Shown: positions 1-9,643, counted from the first letter of the stretch. The stretch: DNA of 64,000 bases from Ponticoccus litoralis (GCF_039769985.1 NZ_JBDNCH010000002.1:434001-498000); one strand, 5' to 3'. Numbers and translations are program-made. Notes: generated from the letters alone by a model not told the origin.

Positions 1-145
1 AGGGCGCCACGTAGATCCGCTCGTCGCTGCGCGGCGCCCCCGGACCAAAGCGCGCCCGGTTCCAGACGTCGCGCAAGACCTTCTGCGGCACACCGGCGGC
101 AAGCCTGCGCCCTAGCGTCGTTCTGGGTTGATCCGGGTGGGGCAT
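1..145 (-). CDS. Unknown protein, N-terminal part, cut by the window edge
   Basis: An open frame starts with ATG at 145 and runs off the left edge after 48 codons. The visible part is basic (RRLAAG, WNRARFG) and ends in a segment reading RFGPGAPRSDERIYVAP, which looks like ordinary coding sequence and not chance. I do not recognise the family and no catalytic motif is visible. The ribosome-binding site is weak (GAAG a few bases upstream). The function cannot be given from this fragment. Confidence 0.5.
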   Translation of the reverse strand, partial: MPHPDQPRTTLGRRLAAGVPQKVLRDVWNRARFGPGAPRSDERIYVAP

Positions 146-322
146 GGCACTTCTTCGATCAGGGAGGCGGGGCGGCACTCCGGCCCCGGGCGTCTCGGGC
201 CAAGGATCAAATCCGCAGCGGCCTGTCAACGCCATGGGGGCCTGCCCCTGCGCCGCAGGGGCCAGCACCCCGAAGGCCTGAACGGGCCAGACAGGCGCCC
301 CTGCGCGCCCCCGCGCAAGGCC

Positions 323-592
323 TTACTTCAGCTGGCTGTCCTTCGATCCGCGCCGATTGAAGCCCGCCTTCGCGCGGAACACCCCGTCACGCTCGGAGGC
401 GCAGTCGACGCATAGCTTTACCCCCGGCAGCGCCACACGCCGCTTCTCGGGGATTTCCTCGCCGCATTCGGCGCATTCGCGGAAGCTTTCGCCCGAAGGC
501 CCCCTGCGCGCCTTCATGCGCTCCAGCTCCTCGGCAATCGAGGCCTCGATCTGTTCGCTGACCGCGCCGTCGCGGCTCCATCCGCCTGCCAT
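323..592 (-). CDS. DksA/TraR-family C4 zinc-finger protein
   Basis: A protein of 89 residues whose C-terminal half carries a four-cysteine zinc finger of DksA/TraR type: Cys40-x2-Cys43, then 17 residues, then Cys61-x2-Cys64, in the context ECAECGEEIP and KLCVDCASE. The N-terminal half is a short acidic/basic helix. It is much shorter than true DksA (about 150 residues) and lacks its long coiled-coil with the tip aspartates, so direct control of RNA polymerase in the DksA manner is only inferred. The start at 592 is chosen because AAGGAGG lies 8 bases upstream; a longer frame to 652 has no such site. It stands alone, divergent from the glutathione peroxidase gene. Confidence 0.8.
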   Translation of the reverse strand: MAGGWSRDGAVSEQIEASIAEELERMKARRGPSGESFRECAECGEEIPEKRRVALPGVKLCVDCASERDGVFRAKAGFNRRGSKDSQLK

Positions 593-680
593 GGCCAAAC
601 CCTCCTTTTCCGTCACCATACGACACTTTGAAACCAAAACGCAGAATGCCACGTATCCGTCTCAAAGAAAGGTCCGATCC

Positions 681-1193
681 ATGCTGCGCATCCTGCTTCT
701 TACCCTTCCGCTGGCCACCGCGATCCAGGCCGCGGAACCCTTTACCTTCACCAGCATCGACGGCGGCACGCTGGACCTCGCAGAGTGGCAGGGCCAGCCG
801 GTGCTGGTGGTCAACACCGCCTCGCGCTGCGGTTTCACTCCGCAATACGATGGGTTGCAGACGCTTTATGACAGGTATCGCGACCGGGGCCTTGTGGTCC
901 TTGCGGTGCCCTCGGACGATTTCCGGCAGGAACTCGACAGTGCCGAGGCGGTGAAGGACTACTGCGAGACGACCTTCGGCCTGACCCTGCCGATGACCGA
1001 TATCACCCATGTCCGGGGCAGCGAGGCGCATCCCTTCTACGCCTGGGTCCGGCAGACCGAAGGCTTCGAACCCGCGTGGAATTTCAACAAGATCCTCATC
1101 GGCCCCGACGGCGCGGTGCTTGCGACATGGGGCGCGACGACGCGGCCCCTGTCATCCGCCGTCACCGGCGCGGTGGAGGCCGCGCTGGACTAG
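681..1193 (+). CDS. Glutathione peroxidase, Cys type, probably exported
   Basis: A protein of 170 residues. It begins with a hydrophobic signal-like segment (LRILLLTLPLATAIQA), suggesting export to the periplasm. The thioredoxin-like GPx fold is marked by VVNTASRCGFTPQ with the peroxidatic cysteine at residue 50, where animal enzymes have selenocysteine, and by PAWNFNKILI around residue 131 with the conserved Trp-Asn. The usual NQFGxQE motif is replaced by SDDFRQE near residue 78, so the classical glutamine of the active-site tetrad is missing. Such enzymes reduce hydroperoxides with thioredoxin or glutathione; the donor is not shown here. The frame is open further upstream, but the signal peptide places the start at 681. 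Confidence 0.88.
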   Translation: MLRILLLTLPLATAIQAAEPFTFTSIDGGTLDLAEWQGQPVLVVNTASRCGFTPQYDGLQTLYDRYRDRGLVVLAVPSDDFRQELDSAEAVKDYCETTFGLTLPMTDITHVRGSEAHPFYAWVRQTEGFEPAWNFNKILIGPDGAVLATWGATTRPLSSAVTGAVEAALD

Positions 1194-1270
1194 GGGCATG
1201 GCTAGCGGATGGGCCGATGGCCCTCTCCGGCAGAAGAGGGGCACGGGGCGCGCAGCCGCCAGACGCGGCC

Positions 1271-1507
1271 TCAGGCCTTCAGCAGCGCATAAAGCTGGTC
1301 CTTCAGCCCGGCCCGCTCTTTCCGCAGGGCCTCTTCGGCGAGATCGTCCATCGGCTCGACCCGGGTTTCGGCGCGGTGGATGCGGCGGTTGACCGCGTGA
1401 TACGTCTCGGACAGCCGCGCGAAATGCGCATCGGTCTGCTTCAGGGCGCTCATCCGGGCGGCGTGCTCGGGGAATTCCTCGGCCAGTTCATGCGGCACAT
1501 GCGACAT
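1271..1507 (-). CDS. DUF465 (YdcH-like) small helical protein
   Basis: A protein of 78 residues with the heptad-like pattern of the DUF465/YdcH family: an N-terminal ELAEEFPEHAARM, a central FARLSETYHAVNRRIHRAET and a C-terminal EEALRKERAGLKDQLYALL. These are short two-helix coiled-coil proteins with no established function. AAAGGAGA lies just upstream of the ATG at 1507, which fixes the start against a longer frame. It is a single gene lying convergently after the glutathione peroxidase gene. Confidence 0.82.
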   Translation of the reverse strand: MSHVPHELAEEFPEHAARMSALKQTDAHFARLSETYHAVNRRIHRAETRVEPMDDLAEEALRKERAGLKDQLYALLKA

Positions 1508-1801
1508 TGCGGGTCTCCTTTGGTTCCTCTGTCGAAGGCACCCTGACAGAGCCCGGGACGCCGCACCTTGACCCGCATCAAACCCGCAGCCATGCGGGCG
1601 CACGCGCGCCCATCGCGCGACGGAAAAGAGACGCAACCGGCGCGCGCCACACCCGTCCGGTCACCCCCGAGGCGCGGCGCTTTCTGCCTCGGGCCTCGAC
1701 CGGCAAGCACCGAAGACCCGGCAGAGGAACACCGCCCGGCCCTGCCCGCCGCGATCTCTTCAACCCGGCATGACAGGGCAATGACAGCTAGCCCGCAGCC
1801 C

Positions 1802-3458
1802 TTACCGCTGTGCCGTCTGCCATGCGGGATGCAGCCAGGGCTCTGCGTTGTCGGGCGGCAGGCGGCGGCCCAGAACATGGTCGGCGATCTTCTCGCCCAC
1901 CATGATCGAGGGCGCGTTGAGGTTGCCGTTGGTGATGCGCGGGAACAGCGAACTGTCGGCCACGCGCAGCCCCTCGACGCCGATCACCCGACCCTCGGGA
2001 TCGACGACCGAGCGCGGATCGTCCACAGCCCCCATCCGGCAGGTGCCGCAGGGGTGATAGGCGCTTTCGGCGTGTTCGCGGATCACCGCATCCAGCGCCT
2101 CGTCCGACTGCGCCTCGGCGCCCGGCTGCAACTCCTTGCCGCGATAGGGAGCGAAGGCGGGCTGGGCGAAGATCTCGCGCGTCAGGCGGATCGCGGTGCG
2201 GAAATCCTGCCAGTCCTGCGCCTCGGACATGTAGTTGAAGAGGATGCGCGGGTCGGCGCCCGCCTCAGCGGACCGCAGCGTGACCGACCCCCGCGAGGGC
2301 GAGCGCATCGGCCCCACATGCGCCTGAAAGCCGTGGCCCTCGGGCGCGACCCGGCCATCGTAGCGGACCGCGATCGGCAGGAAGTGGTATTGCAGGTCCG
2401 GGTAGTCGATCCCGGCGCGCGACCGGATGAAACCCGCGCTTTCGAACTGGTTCGAGGCCCCCGGCCCCTTCCGCGCCAGAAGCCACTGCGCCCCGACCCA
2501 GTGCCTTGCCCGCAAGGTTCCAGTATTTCGCGAGGCTGACGGGCTGAGTCGCGGCCATCTGGACGTAAAGTTCAAGGTGGTCCTGAAGGTTCTGCCCCAC
2601 CCCGGGCCGGTCCGCGACCACCGCGATGCCATGCTCTGCCAGATGCGCCGCCGGACCGATGCCCGAGAGCATCAGCAGCTTGGGCGAGTTGATCGCGCTG
2701 GCACTGACGATGACCTCGCGGGCGGCGCGGATGACCTCGACCCGGTCGCCGCGCGCGACCTCGACCCCCACGGCGCGGCCCTCTTCGATGACGAGACGGC
2801 GGGCGAAGGCGCGCGTGACCTCTGCCCCCATGGCCTGCGCCGGGCGCAGGTAGGCCTTGGCCGCCGACCAGCGTTCGCCTTTCCAGACGGTCATGTCGAA
2901 GGGGCCGAAGCCCTCTTGCCGGTGCCCGTTGTAGTCGCCGGTGATCGGGTAGCCGGCCTGCCTGCCCGCCTCGACGAAGGCCCGCGTCAGGGGATTGTCC
3001 CGCGCCCCGCGCGTCACGTGCAAGGGCCCTCCCTGCCCGCGCCACGCCGGATCGCCGCCATGACCGCCGTCGTACCAGTCCTCCATGCGCTTGAAATAGG
3101 GCAGCACATCGGCAAAGCCCCAGCCCGCGCAGCCCTCGTCGCGCCAGTGGTCGTAGTCGCGGGCATGGCCGCGCACGTAGATCATGCCATTGATCGAGGA
3201 CGACCCGCCCAGCACCTTGCCGCGCGGACAGGCAAGGCGGCGGTTGCCCAGATGCGGTTCCGGTTCGGTCTGGAAGCCCCAGTCGTAGCGCCGCATGTTC
3301 ATCGGGTAGCTGAGCGCGCCGGGCATATTGATGAAGGGCCCCCGGTCGGAGCCGCCGTGTTCGATCACCAGCACCGAGCGCCCGGCCTCGGCCAGCCGGT
3401 AGGCCATGGCACAGCCCGCGCTGCCCGCGCCGATGACGATGTAGTCGGGCCGGGTCAT
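1802..3458 (-). CDS. betA: Choline dehydrogenase BetA (frameshifted in this sequence)
   Basis: A membrane-associated FAD enzyme of the GMC family that oxidises choline to betaine aldehyde. The N-terminus has the FAD-binding GAGSAGCAMAY loop near residue 8, followed by the GMC signature RGKVLGGSSSINGMIY around residue 80; the C-terminus has YHPCGTCRMG and NLNAPSIMVGEKIADH. The frame breaks at the C-run 2491-2494: upstream it reads to WNLAGKALGR and the continuation QWLLARKGPGASNQFESAGF is in another frame. Removing one base of that run gives a continuous protein of about 551 residues, the normal BetA length, so I read this as a sequencing error. It is the last gene of betI-betC-betB-betA. Confidence 0.93.
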
Positions 3459-3505
3459 GGGCGCCCCGCACGGGTCGGATGCTGCGTCCGTGGCTGGCGG
3501 CAGAT

Positions 3506-3541
3506 GCCTCCGGCGGGGATATTTCCGGACAGAAGAAACGC
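3506..3541. repeat. Copy of the conserved repeat box between betB and betA
   Basis: On the minus strand CTTCTGTCCGGAAATATCCC, a divergent form of the box CTTCTTTGGTC..AAATACC found at 17453, 41124 and elsewhere, followed by GCCGGAGGC. No strong hairpin is attached. Confidence 0.55.
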
Positions 3542-3626
3542 GGGGTGCGCCTCATTTCGGGCCCGGGACGCGCTGGGGTGAGCGGGGGCCGGGTCGTGCG
3601 GCGTGGGGGTGCGGAGGGGGCGGCCA

Positions 3627-5084
3627 TCAGAAGGGTGCCTCGACGTCGCCCATGCGCACGTAGACGCTTTTGAGCTGGCTGTAGTGCTCGATCGCGGCCC
3701 TTGCGTTCTCGCGCCCCACGCCGGAGCGTTTGGCGCCGCCGAAGGGCAGTTCGACCGGCGCGTCGTTGTAGGAGTTGATGAAGCAGGACCCGGCCTGCAG
3801 CTGGCCGATGACCCGGTGCGCGCGGGCGAAATCCGTCGTGAAAACCCCGGCGGAGAGGCCGAAGTCGGTGGCATTGGCGCGGGCGATGACCTCGTCCTCG
3901 GTCTCGAAGTCGAGCACCGCCATGACCGGGCCGAAGATTTCCTCCTGCGCGATGGTCATGGTGTCGGTGACATCGGCGAAGACCGTGGGTTCGACAAAGA
4001 AGCCGGGGCCATCTGGGGCCGCGCCGCCGGTCACGAGGCGGGCGCCCTCGGCCCGGCCCTCGGCGATGTAACCCATGACCTTCTCGCGCTGCGCCTGCGA
4101 GACCAGCGGGCCGAAGTTCGTGGCCTCATCCATCGGGTCGCCGAGGATCGCGCCCTTCAGCCGTTCGGCGAGGCGCGTCAGGAAGCGCTCCTTGATACCC
4201 GTCTGCACGAAGACCCGGGTGCCGTTCGAGCAGACCTGCCCGGAGGAATAGAAGTTGCCGAGGATCGCGCCGCCGACGGCGTTTTCCACATCCGCATCGT
4301 CGAAGACCAGCAGGGGCGATTTGCCGCCCAGTTCCATCGTGACATGCTTGATGCCCTCGGCGGCGGCTGCGTAGACCCGCCGCCCCGTCGGCACCGAGCC
4401 GGTCAGCGAGACCTTCTCGACCCGCGGGTCGGTGACCAGCGCGCCGCCCACGGCGCCCGCCCCCTGCACCACGTTGTAGAGCCCGGCGGGCAGGCCCGCC
4501 TCGTGCAGGATCTCGGCCACCTTCAGGGCACAGAGCGGCGTCACCTCGGAGGGTTTGAAGATCATCGCATTGCCGCAGGCCAGCGCCGGCGCGCCCTTCC
4601 AGCAGGCGATCTGGGTCGGGTAATTCCACGCCCCGATGCCGACGCACAGCCCCAGCGGCTCGCGCACGGTATAGCCCCAGTTCTCGCCCAGCTGGACGTG
4701 TTCGCCGGTCAGGCTCGCCGCCAGCCCGCCGAAGTATTCCAGCGCGTCGGCGCCCGAGGTGGCATCGGCCACCAGCGTTTCCTGCAGCGGCTTGCCGGTG
4801 TCCCGGGTTTCCAGCACCGACAAGTCGCGGTTGCGATCGCGCATCAGGTCGGCGGCGCGGCGCAGGATGCGGCCCCGCTCCGTGCCCGGCACGCGCGCCC
4901 AGTCCGCCTGCGCCCGCAGCGCCGAGGTCACCGCCTGCTCGATCACCGCCGGGGTCGCCGCGTGCAGGCGGGCGATCACCGCGCCGGTGGCGGGGTGGAT
5001 CACCTCGATTTGCTCTCCGGCGCTGTCCTCGACATAGGCGCCGTCGATGAAGTGGCTGGCTTTGGGTTGCGTGTCATAGGCCAT
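3627..5084 (-). CDS. betB: Betaine aldehyde dehydrogenase
   Basis: An intact protein of 485 residues of the aldehyde dehydrogenase superfamily. It oxidises betaine aldehyde to glycine betaine with NAD(P). Visible catalytic residues are Asn154 (GAWNYP), the general base Glu251 (MELGGKSPLL) and the nucleophile Cys285 (SGQVCSNGTR); the cofactor motif LTGSVPTG lies near residue 228. It is the third gene of the bet operon, about 110 bases after betC and 170 bases before betA. Context and family similarity agree; the only doubt is the usual one of exact aldehyde preference in this superfamily. Confidence 0.96.
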   Translation of the reverse strand: MAYDTQPKASHFIDGAYVEDSAGEQIEVIHPATGAVIARLHAATPAVIEQAVTSALRAQADWARVPGTERGRILRRAADLMRDRNRDLSVLETRDTGKPLQETLVADATSGADALEYFGGLAASLTGEHVQLGENWGYTVREPLGLCVGIGAWNYPTQIACWKGAPALACGNAMIFKPSEVTPLCALKVAEILHEAGLPAGLYNVVQGAGAVGGALVTDPRVEKVSLTGSVPTGRRVYAAAAEGIKHVTMELGGKSPLLVFDDADVENAVGGAILGNFYSSGQVCSNGTRVFVQTGIKERFLTRLAERLKGAILGDPMDEATNFGPLVSQAQREKVMGYIAEGRAEGARLVTGGAAPDGPGFFVEPTVFADVTDTMTIAQEEIFGPVMAVLDFETEDEVIARANATDFGLSAGVFTTDFARAHRVIGQLQAGSCFINSYNDAPVELPFGGAKRSGVGRENARAAIEHYSQLKSVYVRMGDVEAPF

Positions 5085-5194
5085 TGCAAAACCTCGAGGT
5101 CAAAGCCCCCGGACCGCCCCGAAGGGGCCTCGTCTTCGGAGGACGGGGTGGGTGGGCGGGCGGCCTACGAAGACGAGGCCGCAGGCGCGCCCGG

Positions 5195-6702
5195 TCATTC
5201 GCCGCGCGGGAACCGTTTGTTCTCTTCCAGCACGTTCAGGTCCATGTGGTTGCGCATGTAGCGTTCCGAGGCCGCGCGCAGGGGTTGGAAATCCCACGGG
5301 TAATAGCCGCCCTGCCGGAGCGCCTCGTAGACCACCCAGCGCCGGGCCTGGCTTTGCCGCACCTCGGCGTCGAAGCGCTCCAGGTCCCAGCGCGCGGCGG
5401 CCTTGACGCGGAACCCTTCCAGCACCGATTTCGCCGCCGGGTCATCGGCACGGTTCTCCAGCTCGTGCGGATCGGCCTCGAGGTCGAACAATTGCTCCGG
5501 GTCCAGCGCGCAGTTGGTGTATTTCCACCGGCCCTCGCGCAGGCAGACCAGCGGCGAGTAGCTGGCCTCTGCCGCGTATTCCATCGCCACCGGCGTCTTG
5601 CGCGCGGCGCCGTACATCAGGGGCACCAGCGACTCGCCCTCGGTCCATGGCATGACCTCGGACATGTCCACGCCCGCCAGCGCACAAAGCGTCGGGCAGA
5701 TGTCGATGTTGGACACCGGGTCGGTCACCCGCCCCCCTGCCCGCCGGGCGTGGCGATCATCATGGGCACCCGGGCCGAACCCTCGTAGAAGCACATCTTG
5801 AACCACAGCCCGCGCTCGCCCAGCATGTCGCCGTGGTCGCTGACGAAAACCACGACGGCCTCCTGCCGGGTGTCCTCGAGCGTCTGCAAGAGCGTGCCGA
5901 TGTGGTCGTCGAGATACGAGATATTGGCGAAGTAAGCGCGCCGCGACCGCTGGATATCCTCTTCGGTGATATCGAAGTTGCGCCAGTCGTTGGCATCGAA
6001 GATCCGCTGCGCATGCGGGTCGTGATCCTCGTAGGCCATGGCCGGAACCTGCGGCAGCAGATGCGCGCAATCCTCGTAAAGATCCCAGTATTTCTTCCGC
6101 GCCACATAGGGGTCGTGGGGGTGGGTGAAGGACACGGTCAGGCACCAGGGCCGCGCATCCAGACCCCGCGCGAGGTCATAGAGCTTCATCCTGGCGTGAT
6201 GCGCGACCTCGTCGTCGTATTCCATCTGGTTCGAGATCTCGGCCACACCCGCGCCCGTCACCGAGCCCATATTGTGGTACCACCAGTCGATCCGCTCGCC
6301 GGGCTTGCGATAGTCCGGTGTCCAGCCGAAATCGGCGGGGTAGATGTCGGTGGTCAGCCGCTCCTCGAAGCCGTGCAGCTGGTCGGGGCCGACGAAATGC
6401 ATCTTGCCCGAGAGCGCCGTCTGGTAGCCCGCCCGGCGCAGGTGATGCGCATAGGTGGGAATGTCCGAGGCGAACTCGGCGGCATTGTCGTAGACCCGGC
6501 TGACGCTGGGCAGTTGCCCCGACATGAAAGAGGCCCGCCCCGGCGCGCACAGCGGCGAGGCCGTGTAGGCATTGGCGAAGCGCGTCGCCCGCGCCGCCAG
6601 CGCCTTCAGGTTCGGCGCGTGCAGCCAGTCGGCGGGGCCGTCCGGGAACAGCGTCCCGTTCAGCTGGTCGACCATCAGGATCAGGATATTCGGCTGGCTC
6701 AT
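5195..6702 (-). CDS. betC: Choline-sulfatase (frameshifted in this sequence)
   Basis: A type I sulfatase that hydrolyses choline O-sulfate to choline, feeding BetA. The maturation motif C-x-P-x-R is LCAPGRASF with Cys52, the residue converted to formylglycine. Metal ligands include Asp12 (MVDQL) and the SDHGDMLGE motif near residue 290. The frame breaks at the C-run 5732-5737: the first part ends at ATPGGQGGG and the rest, starting RVTDPVSNIDICPTLCAL, is in another frame. Adding one base to the run gives about 502 residues, the usual BetC length. The ATG overlaps the betI stop in an ATGA, so translation is probably coupled to betI. Confidence 0.93.
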
Positions 6703-7264
6703 CGCGTCCCCATCATCGCATAGGCGCTGGCCAGCACCTCTTCCGCGCCCCCTCCAACGCCCCGCCCCGAGAGCGCCGCGCGCAGGTAGACACCGTCGAT
6801 CAGGGCGCCCAGATGCTCGGCCACCGGCCCGGGCCGGTCGGTGCGCCCGCGCAACGCATCCACGAGGTTCGACCGCAGCCGCCGCTGGTAGATCCGCAGC
6901 AGCCGCGCCGCTTCCAGATCGCTGAGCGAGAGCACGTAGAAGGTCAGCCAGGCCGAAACCGTCGCGGGCCGGAAACAGCTTTCTGCAAAGCTCGCGTCGA
7001 TGATCGCCTCCAGCCGCCGGCCCTCTTCGGCCCCGGCCGGGCGCGCCGCACCTCTTGCCCGTATTCGGTCAGCACGTGCCGCATCGCGGCCAGGAAGATC
7101 TGCGCCTTGCCGCCAAAGTAGTGATGGGCCAGCGCGCTGGACATGCCGGCACGGCGCGCGATCTGGCCGACCGTGACATCAAGCGTCCCGGCCTCGCCGA
7201 TCTCGGCCACGGCGGCTTCCATAAGGGCCGCCCTGCGAAGAGGTTCCTGTCCAATCTTGGGCAT
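6699..7264 (-). CDS. betI: TetR-family repressor BetI (frameshifted in this sequence)
   Basis: The first gene of the bet operon and its choline-responsive repressor. The N-terminus MPKIGQEPLRRAAL and the helix-turn-helix region around residues 25-55 (VGQIARRAGMSSALAHHYF) are typical of BetI. The frame breaks at the C-run 7031-7034. Adding one base joins RRARPG to AEEGRRLEAIIDASFAESCF, then PATVSAWLTFYVLSLSD, giving 188 residues, close to the family length of about 190. The C-terminal ligand domain includes ALIDGVYLRAALSG. Its stop overlaps the betC start. A probable operator lies 19 bases upstream of the start codon, so autoregulation is likely. Confidence 0.92.
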
Positions 7265-7282
7265 GACGGCAAACTGCCGTTT

Positions 7283-7300
7283 ATTGACTGGTGCGTCAAT
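7283..7300. promoter_or_regulatory. Probable BetI operator upstream of betI
   Basis: A perfect inverted repeat, ATTGAC at 7283-7288 and GTCAAT at 7295-7300 with spacer TGGTGC, lies 19 bases before the betI start codon. Its layout resembles the TTGA...TCAA type operators described for BetI repressors. Site identity is inferred from position and symmetry. Confidence 0.6.
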
Positions 7301-7652
7301 CAAAATCACCAGTCTGTCACCGCCATCTGTCTGCCGGGCAAACGGCCCCCGAGGCAGCGGCACGGGCGCATCGGTCCGGCCCGGCGAAAACGGCGCGCTC
7401 CGCTGTCGGATCAGGCTTGGAGCAGAGCCTGTCGCGCCCATAAGCGACCCGCGAAGGGTTTATCCCCTCTTGGCGTGTGGTGCAGCCTCGATCCCTGACA
7501 GATCCTCGGTGAGGCCAGCTTGTGCAACCGGTCCCCCGCTTGCCAGCCGGGCCCTCGGGCGACCCCGCCCCCTGGCCATGGCATCCGGCCCATGACCCGG
7601 GTGCCCTGCCCGCCTTTCCGACGGGCCGATCCGGACCCCGCCGGGCCCGGCC
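7301..7652. other. Intergenic stretch upstream of betI
   Basis: About 350 bases between the bet operator and the end of the 65-residue gene. It should hold the bet promoter, but I see no convincing coding frame, hairpin or clear -35/-10 pair. Confidence 0.4.
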
Positions 7653-7850
7653 TCAGATGGAAAAGACGCCCAGGACCTCGTTCTTCGGCAGGCGCGCCAC
7701 TTCGACGCCACCCTCGGTCCGGCGCAGGTTGTAGCCGTAGCCCCGCATCCGGAACCGCCACTCCGCCTCCGACAGCACCTTCTGCCGCTCGGCCAGCAGG
7801 AAGCTTTCCACCTCCCTCATATCCCCGGTCACTGTGCTTTCCGTAAACAT
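7653..7850 (-). CDS. Small hypothetical protein
   Basis: A 65-residue protein, rich in Glu and Arg, with an N-terminal helix-like part (MREVESFLLAERQKVL) and a C-terminal part reading RGYGYNLRRTEGGVEVARL that looks like a short beta-rich segment. I do not recognise a family. GGAGGG lies 5 bases before the ATG at 7850, and the residue composition is protein-like, which is why I accept it despite its size. No signal peptide or membrane segment is seen. It is monocistronic, on the same strand as the EamA permease gene 120 bases upstream. Confidence 0.55.
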   Translation of the reverse strand: MFTESTVTGDMREVESFLLAERQKVLSEAEWRFRMRGYGYNLRRTEGGVEVARLPKNEVLGVFSI

Positions 7851-7966
7851 CCGTCCCTCCTGCGTCGCACTCTGACTTCCGTTGGGTCAATGAATGCCCG
7901 CCAAATGCGGCGCCGCTTGGGCGCCACCGGGGATTTTTCACGAGGCGCGGACAATGCCGGGCGAAA

Positions 7967-8863
7967 TCAGAGCTTCGTTTCCGGCACCGCCGGGGTCACG
8001 GCTTTCTTCAACCGCGCCTCGCGCCAGGTGATGAAGACCACGGCGCCGACAATCAGCGAGCCGCCCCCGATCACCCAGAAATCCGGCGGCTCGGCGAAGA
8101 AGACCCAGCCCACCAGCACCGACCAGACCAGTTGCAGGAAGGTGACCGGCTGCGTCACCGACACCGGGGCGGCAGCGAAGGCCAGCGTCATGGTGTAATG
8201 CCCGGCGGTCGCGAAACTGGCCACGCCAAACAGCACCAGCAGCTCCCAGCCGGTCGGCCAGACCCAGACCGCCAGCGCCAGCGGCGCCAGCCCGACGGTC
8301 ACCGTGATCGACAGAAGCGCCACGACCACGGCGGCGCTGACCTGCCCCGAGAGGATCTTGGCCAGCAGGTAGGAGCCGGCGAAGAACAGCGCCGTGCCCA
8401 GCATGGCGATGTGGCCGGGGTCGAGCTCGCGGAACCCGGGCCGCAGGATCAGCAAGGCGCCGAGCAGCGCCGCGACAATGGCAAGGATGCGGCGAAAGGC
8501 CAGCGTCTCGCCCGGGAAGAACACCGCGAGGATCGTCACATAGACCGGGTTGAGGTAGTTCATCGCCGTGACCTCGGCGATGGGCAGGCGCGTCATGGCG
8601 AAGAACCACAGCACCACGCCCGCCGTATGCAACAGGCCACGCAGGCCGAACAGCTGCCACTGCCGCCCCGACAGCCGCAGGCGGGACAGGCTGCGCGCCA
8701 TGGGCAGCAGGAAGACGAGGCCCAAAAGGTAGCGCAGGAAGGCGGATTCGGCGGCGGGGATGCGCTCGCCCAGGAGCTTCACCAAAGCCGTGACAGCAAC
8801 GAAGCACAGCCCCGTGACCGCCATCCAGAAGATGCCCTGCGCCGGGCGCGCCGTCATGTCCAT
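7967..8863 (-). CDS. EamA/DMT-superfamily permease
   Basis: A protein of about 298 residues with ten predicted membrane segments in two EamA repeats, for example GIFWMAVTGLCFVAVTALV near the start and WVIGGGSLIVGAVVFITW at the end. This drug/metabolite transporter superfamily exports small metabolites or amino acids; the substrate is not readable from sequence. The start is uncertain: ATG at 8863 and ATG at 8857 are both possible behind a GAGG, and the frame remains open to 8899. It lies downstream of the LysE/ArgO exporter on the same strand, separated by a pair of hairpins. Confidence 0.85.
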   Translation of the reverse strand: MDMTARPAQGIFWMAVTGLCFVAVTALVKLLGERIPAAESAFLRYLLGLVFLLPMARSLSRLRLSGRQWQLFGLRGLLHTAGVVLWFFAMTRLPIAEVTAMNYLNPVYVTILAVFFPGETLAFRRILAIVAALLGALLILRPGFRELDPGHIAMLGTALFFAGSYLLAKILSGQVSAAVVVALLSITVTVGLAPLALAVWVWPTGWELLVLFGVASFATAGHYTMTLAFAAAPVSVTQPVTFLQLVWSVLVGWVFFAEPPDFWVIGGGSLIVGAVVFITWREARLKKAVTPAVPETKL

Positions 8864-8912
8864 GGGCCTCAGGCTTAGCGGATATCCGGGCAGGCGCAAG
8901 CGGCGGGGGCGC

Positions 8913-8958
8913 CGAATTCTTGCAAAGAATTCGTGGCGGTTTCTTTCTAAGAAACCGG
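8913..8958. repeat. Pair of intergenic hairpins with three-base loops
   Basis: Two adjacent perfect hairpins: CGAATTCTT with loop GCA (8913-8933) and CGGTTTCTT with loop TCT (8937-8957). Both have 9-bp arms and three-base loops. The first has the same arms as the hairpin at 61156. They lie just after the exporter gene that ends at 8961 and could act as a terminator. Confidence 0.75.
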
Positions 8959-8960
8959 CC

Positions 8961-9553
8961 TCACCCCAAGAGCAGCCCCGCCGCGATCAGCCACATGGTC
9001 ACTCCGATGCCCGCGTCCAGCACGCGCCACGCCCCCGGACGCTCAAAGACCGGCGCCAGCAACCGCGCGCCGAAGCCCAGTGCGAAGAAGAAGCTGAACG
9101 AGGCTGTAACCGCCCCGATGCCGAAACCCAGGGGCCAGGCGGCCTCGCCCGAGACCGCGCCCAGCAGCAGCACCGTGTCGAGGTAGACATGCGGGTTCAG
9201 CCAGGTCAGGGCGAGGCAGGTCAGAAGCGCCGCCCGCAGGCTGCCCACCCCCTGCCCGCCGTCATCGCCGCGCCGCCGCGCCAGGCCGACCACAGGCTGC
9301 GCAGCCCGTAGGCGATCAGGAAGGCCGCCCCCGCCAGCCGCATCGCGCCCTCCAGCCAGGGCGCCGCGCGCACCAGCGCACCCATGCCGGCCACGCCGCC
9401 CGCGATCAGAAGCGCGTCGCTCAGGGCGCAGACCAGGACCACCGGCAGCACATGTTCGCCGCGCAGCCCCTGCCGCAGGACAAAGGCGTTCTGCGATCCG
9501 ATCGCCACGATCAGGCTCAGCCCCAGCGCGTAGCCCGCGAAGACACTCTGCAT
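8961..9553 (-). CDS. argO: LysE/ArgO-family amino-acid exporter (frameshifted in this sequence)
   Basis: A membrane protein of the LysE family exporting lysine and/or arginine. The N-terminal part reads LSLIVAIGSQNAFVLRQGL, the hallmark of ArgO/LysE, and the C-terminal part contains LTCLALTWLNPHVYLDTVLL. The two parts are in different frames; adding one base to the C-run 9248-9252 joins them through AGRGVGSLRAALL and gives 197 residues, the normal length, with about six membrane segments. It is transcribed away from an ArgP/LysG-type regulator, the classical arrangement for this transporter. The exact amino acid exported is not visible, so the symbol is tentative. Confidence 0.88.
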
Positions 9554-9643
9554 CACCGCTCTCTCCCTCTTTCGGACCGGACTACGGTGACACCAGGGGT
9601 AAGCCAAGTTAATCTGCCTGCATCTGCATAAGGACAGCTAAGG

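Noticed and set aside
5195..6702. Treating betC, betA, ectB and the others as pseudogenes
   Set aside because: All show one-base lesions in otherwise fully conserved sequence without further decay, and comparable lesions hit essential genes; sequence error is more likely.
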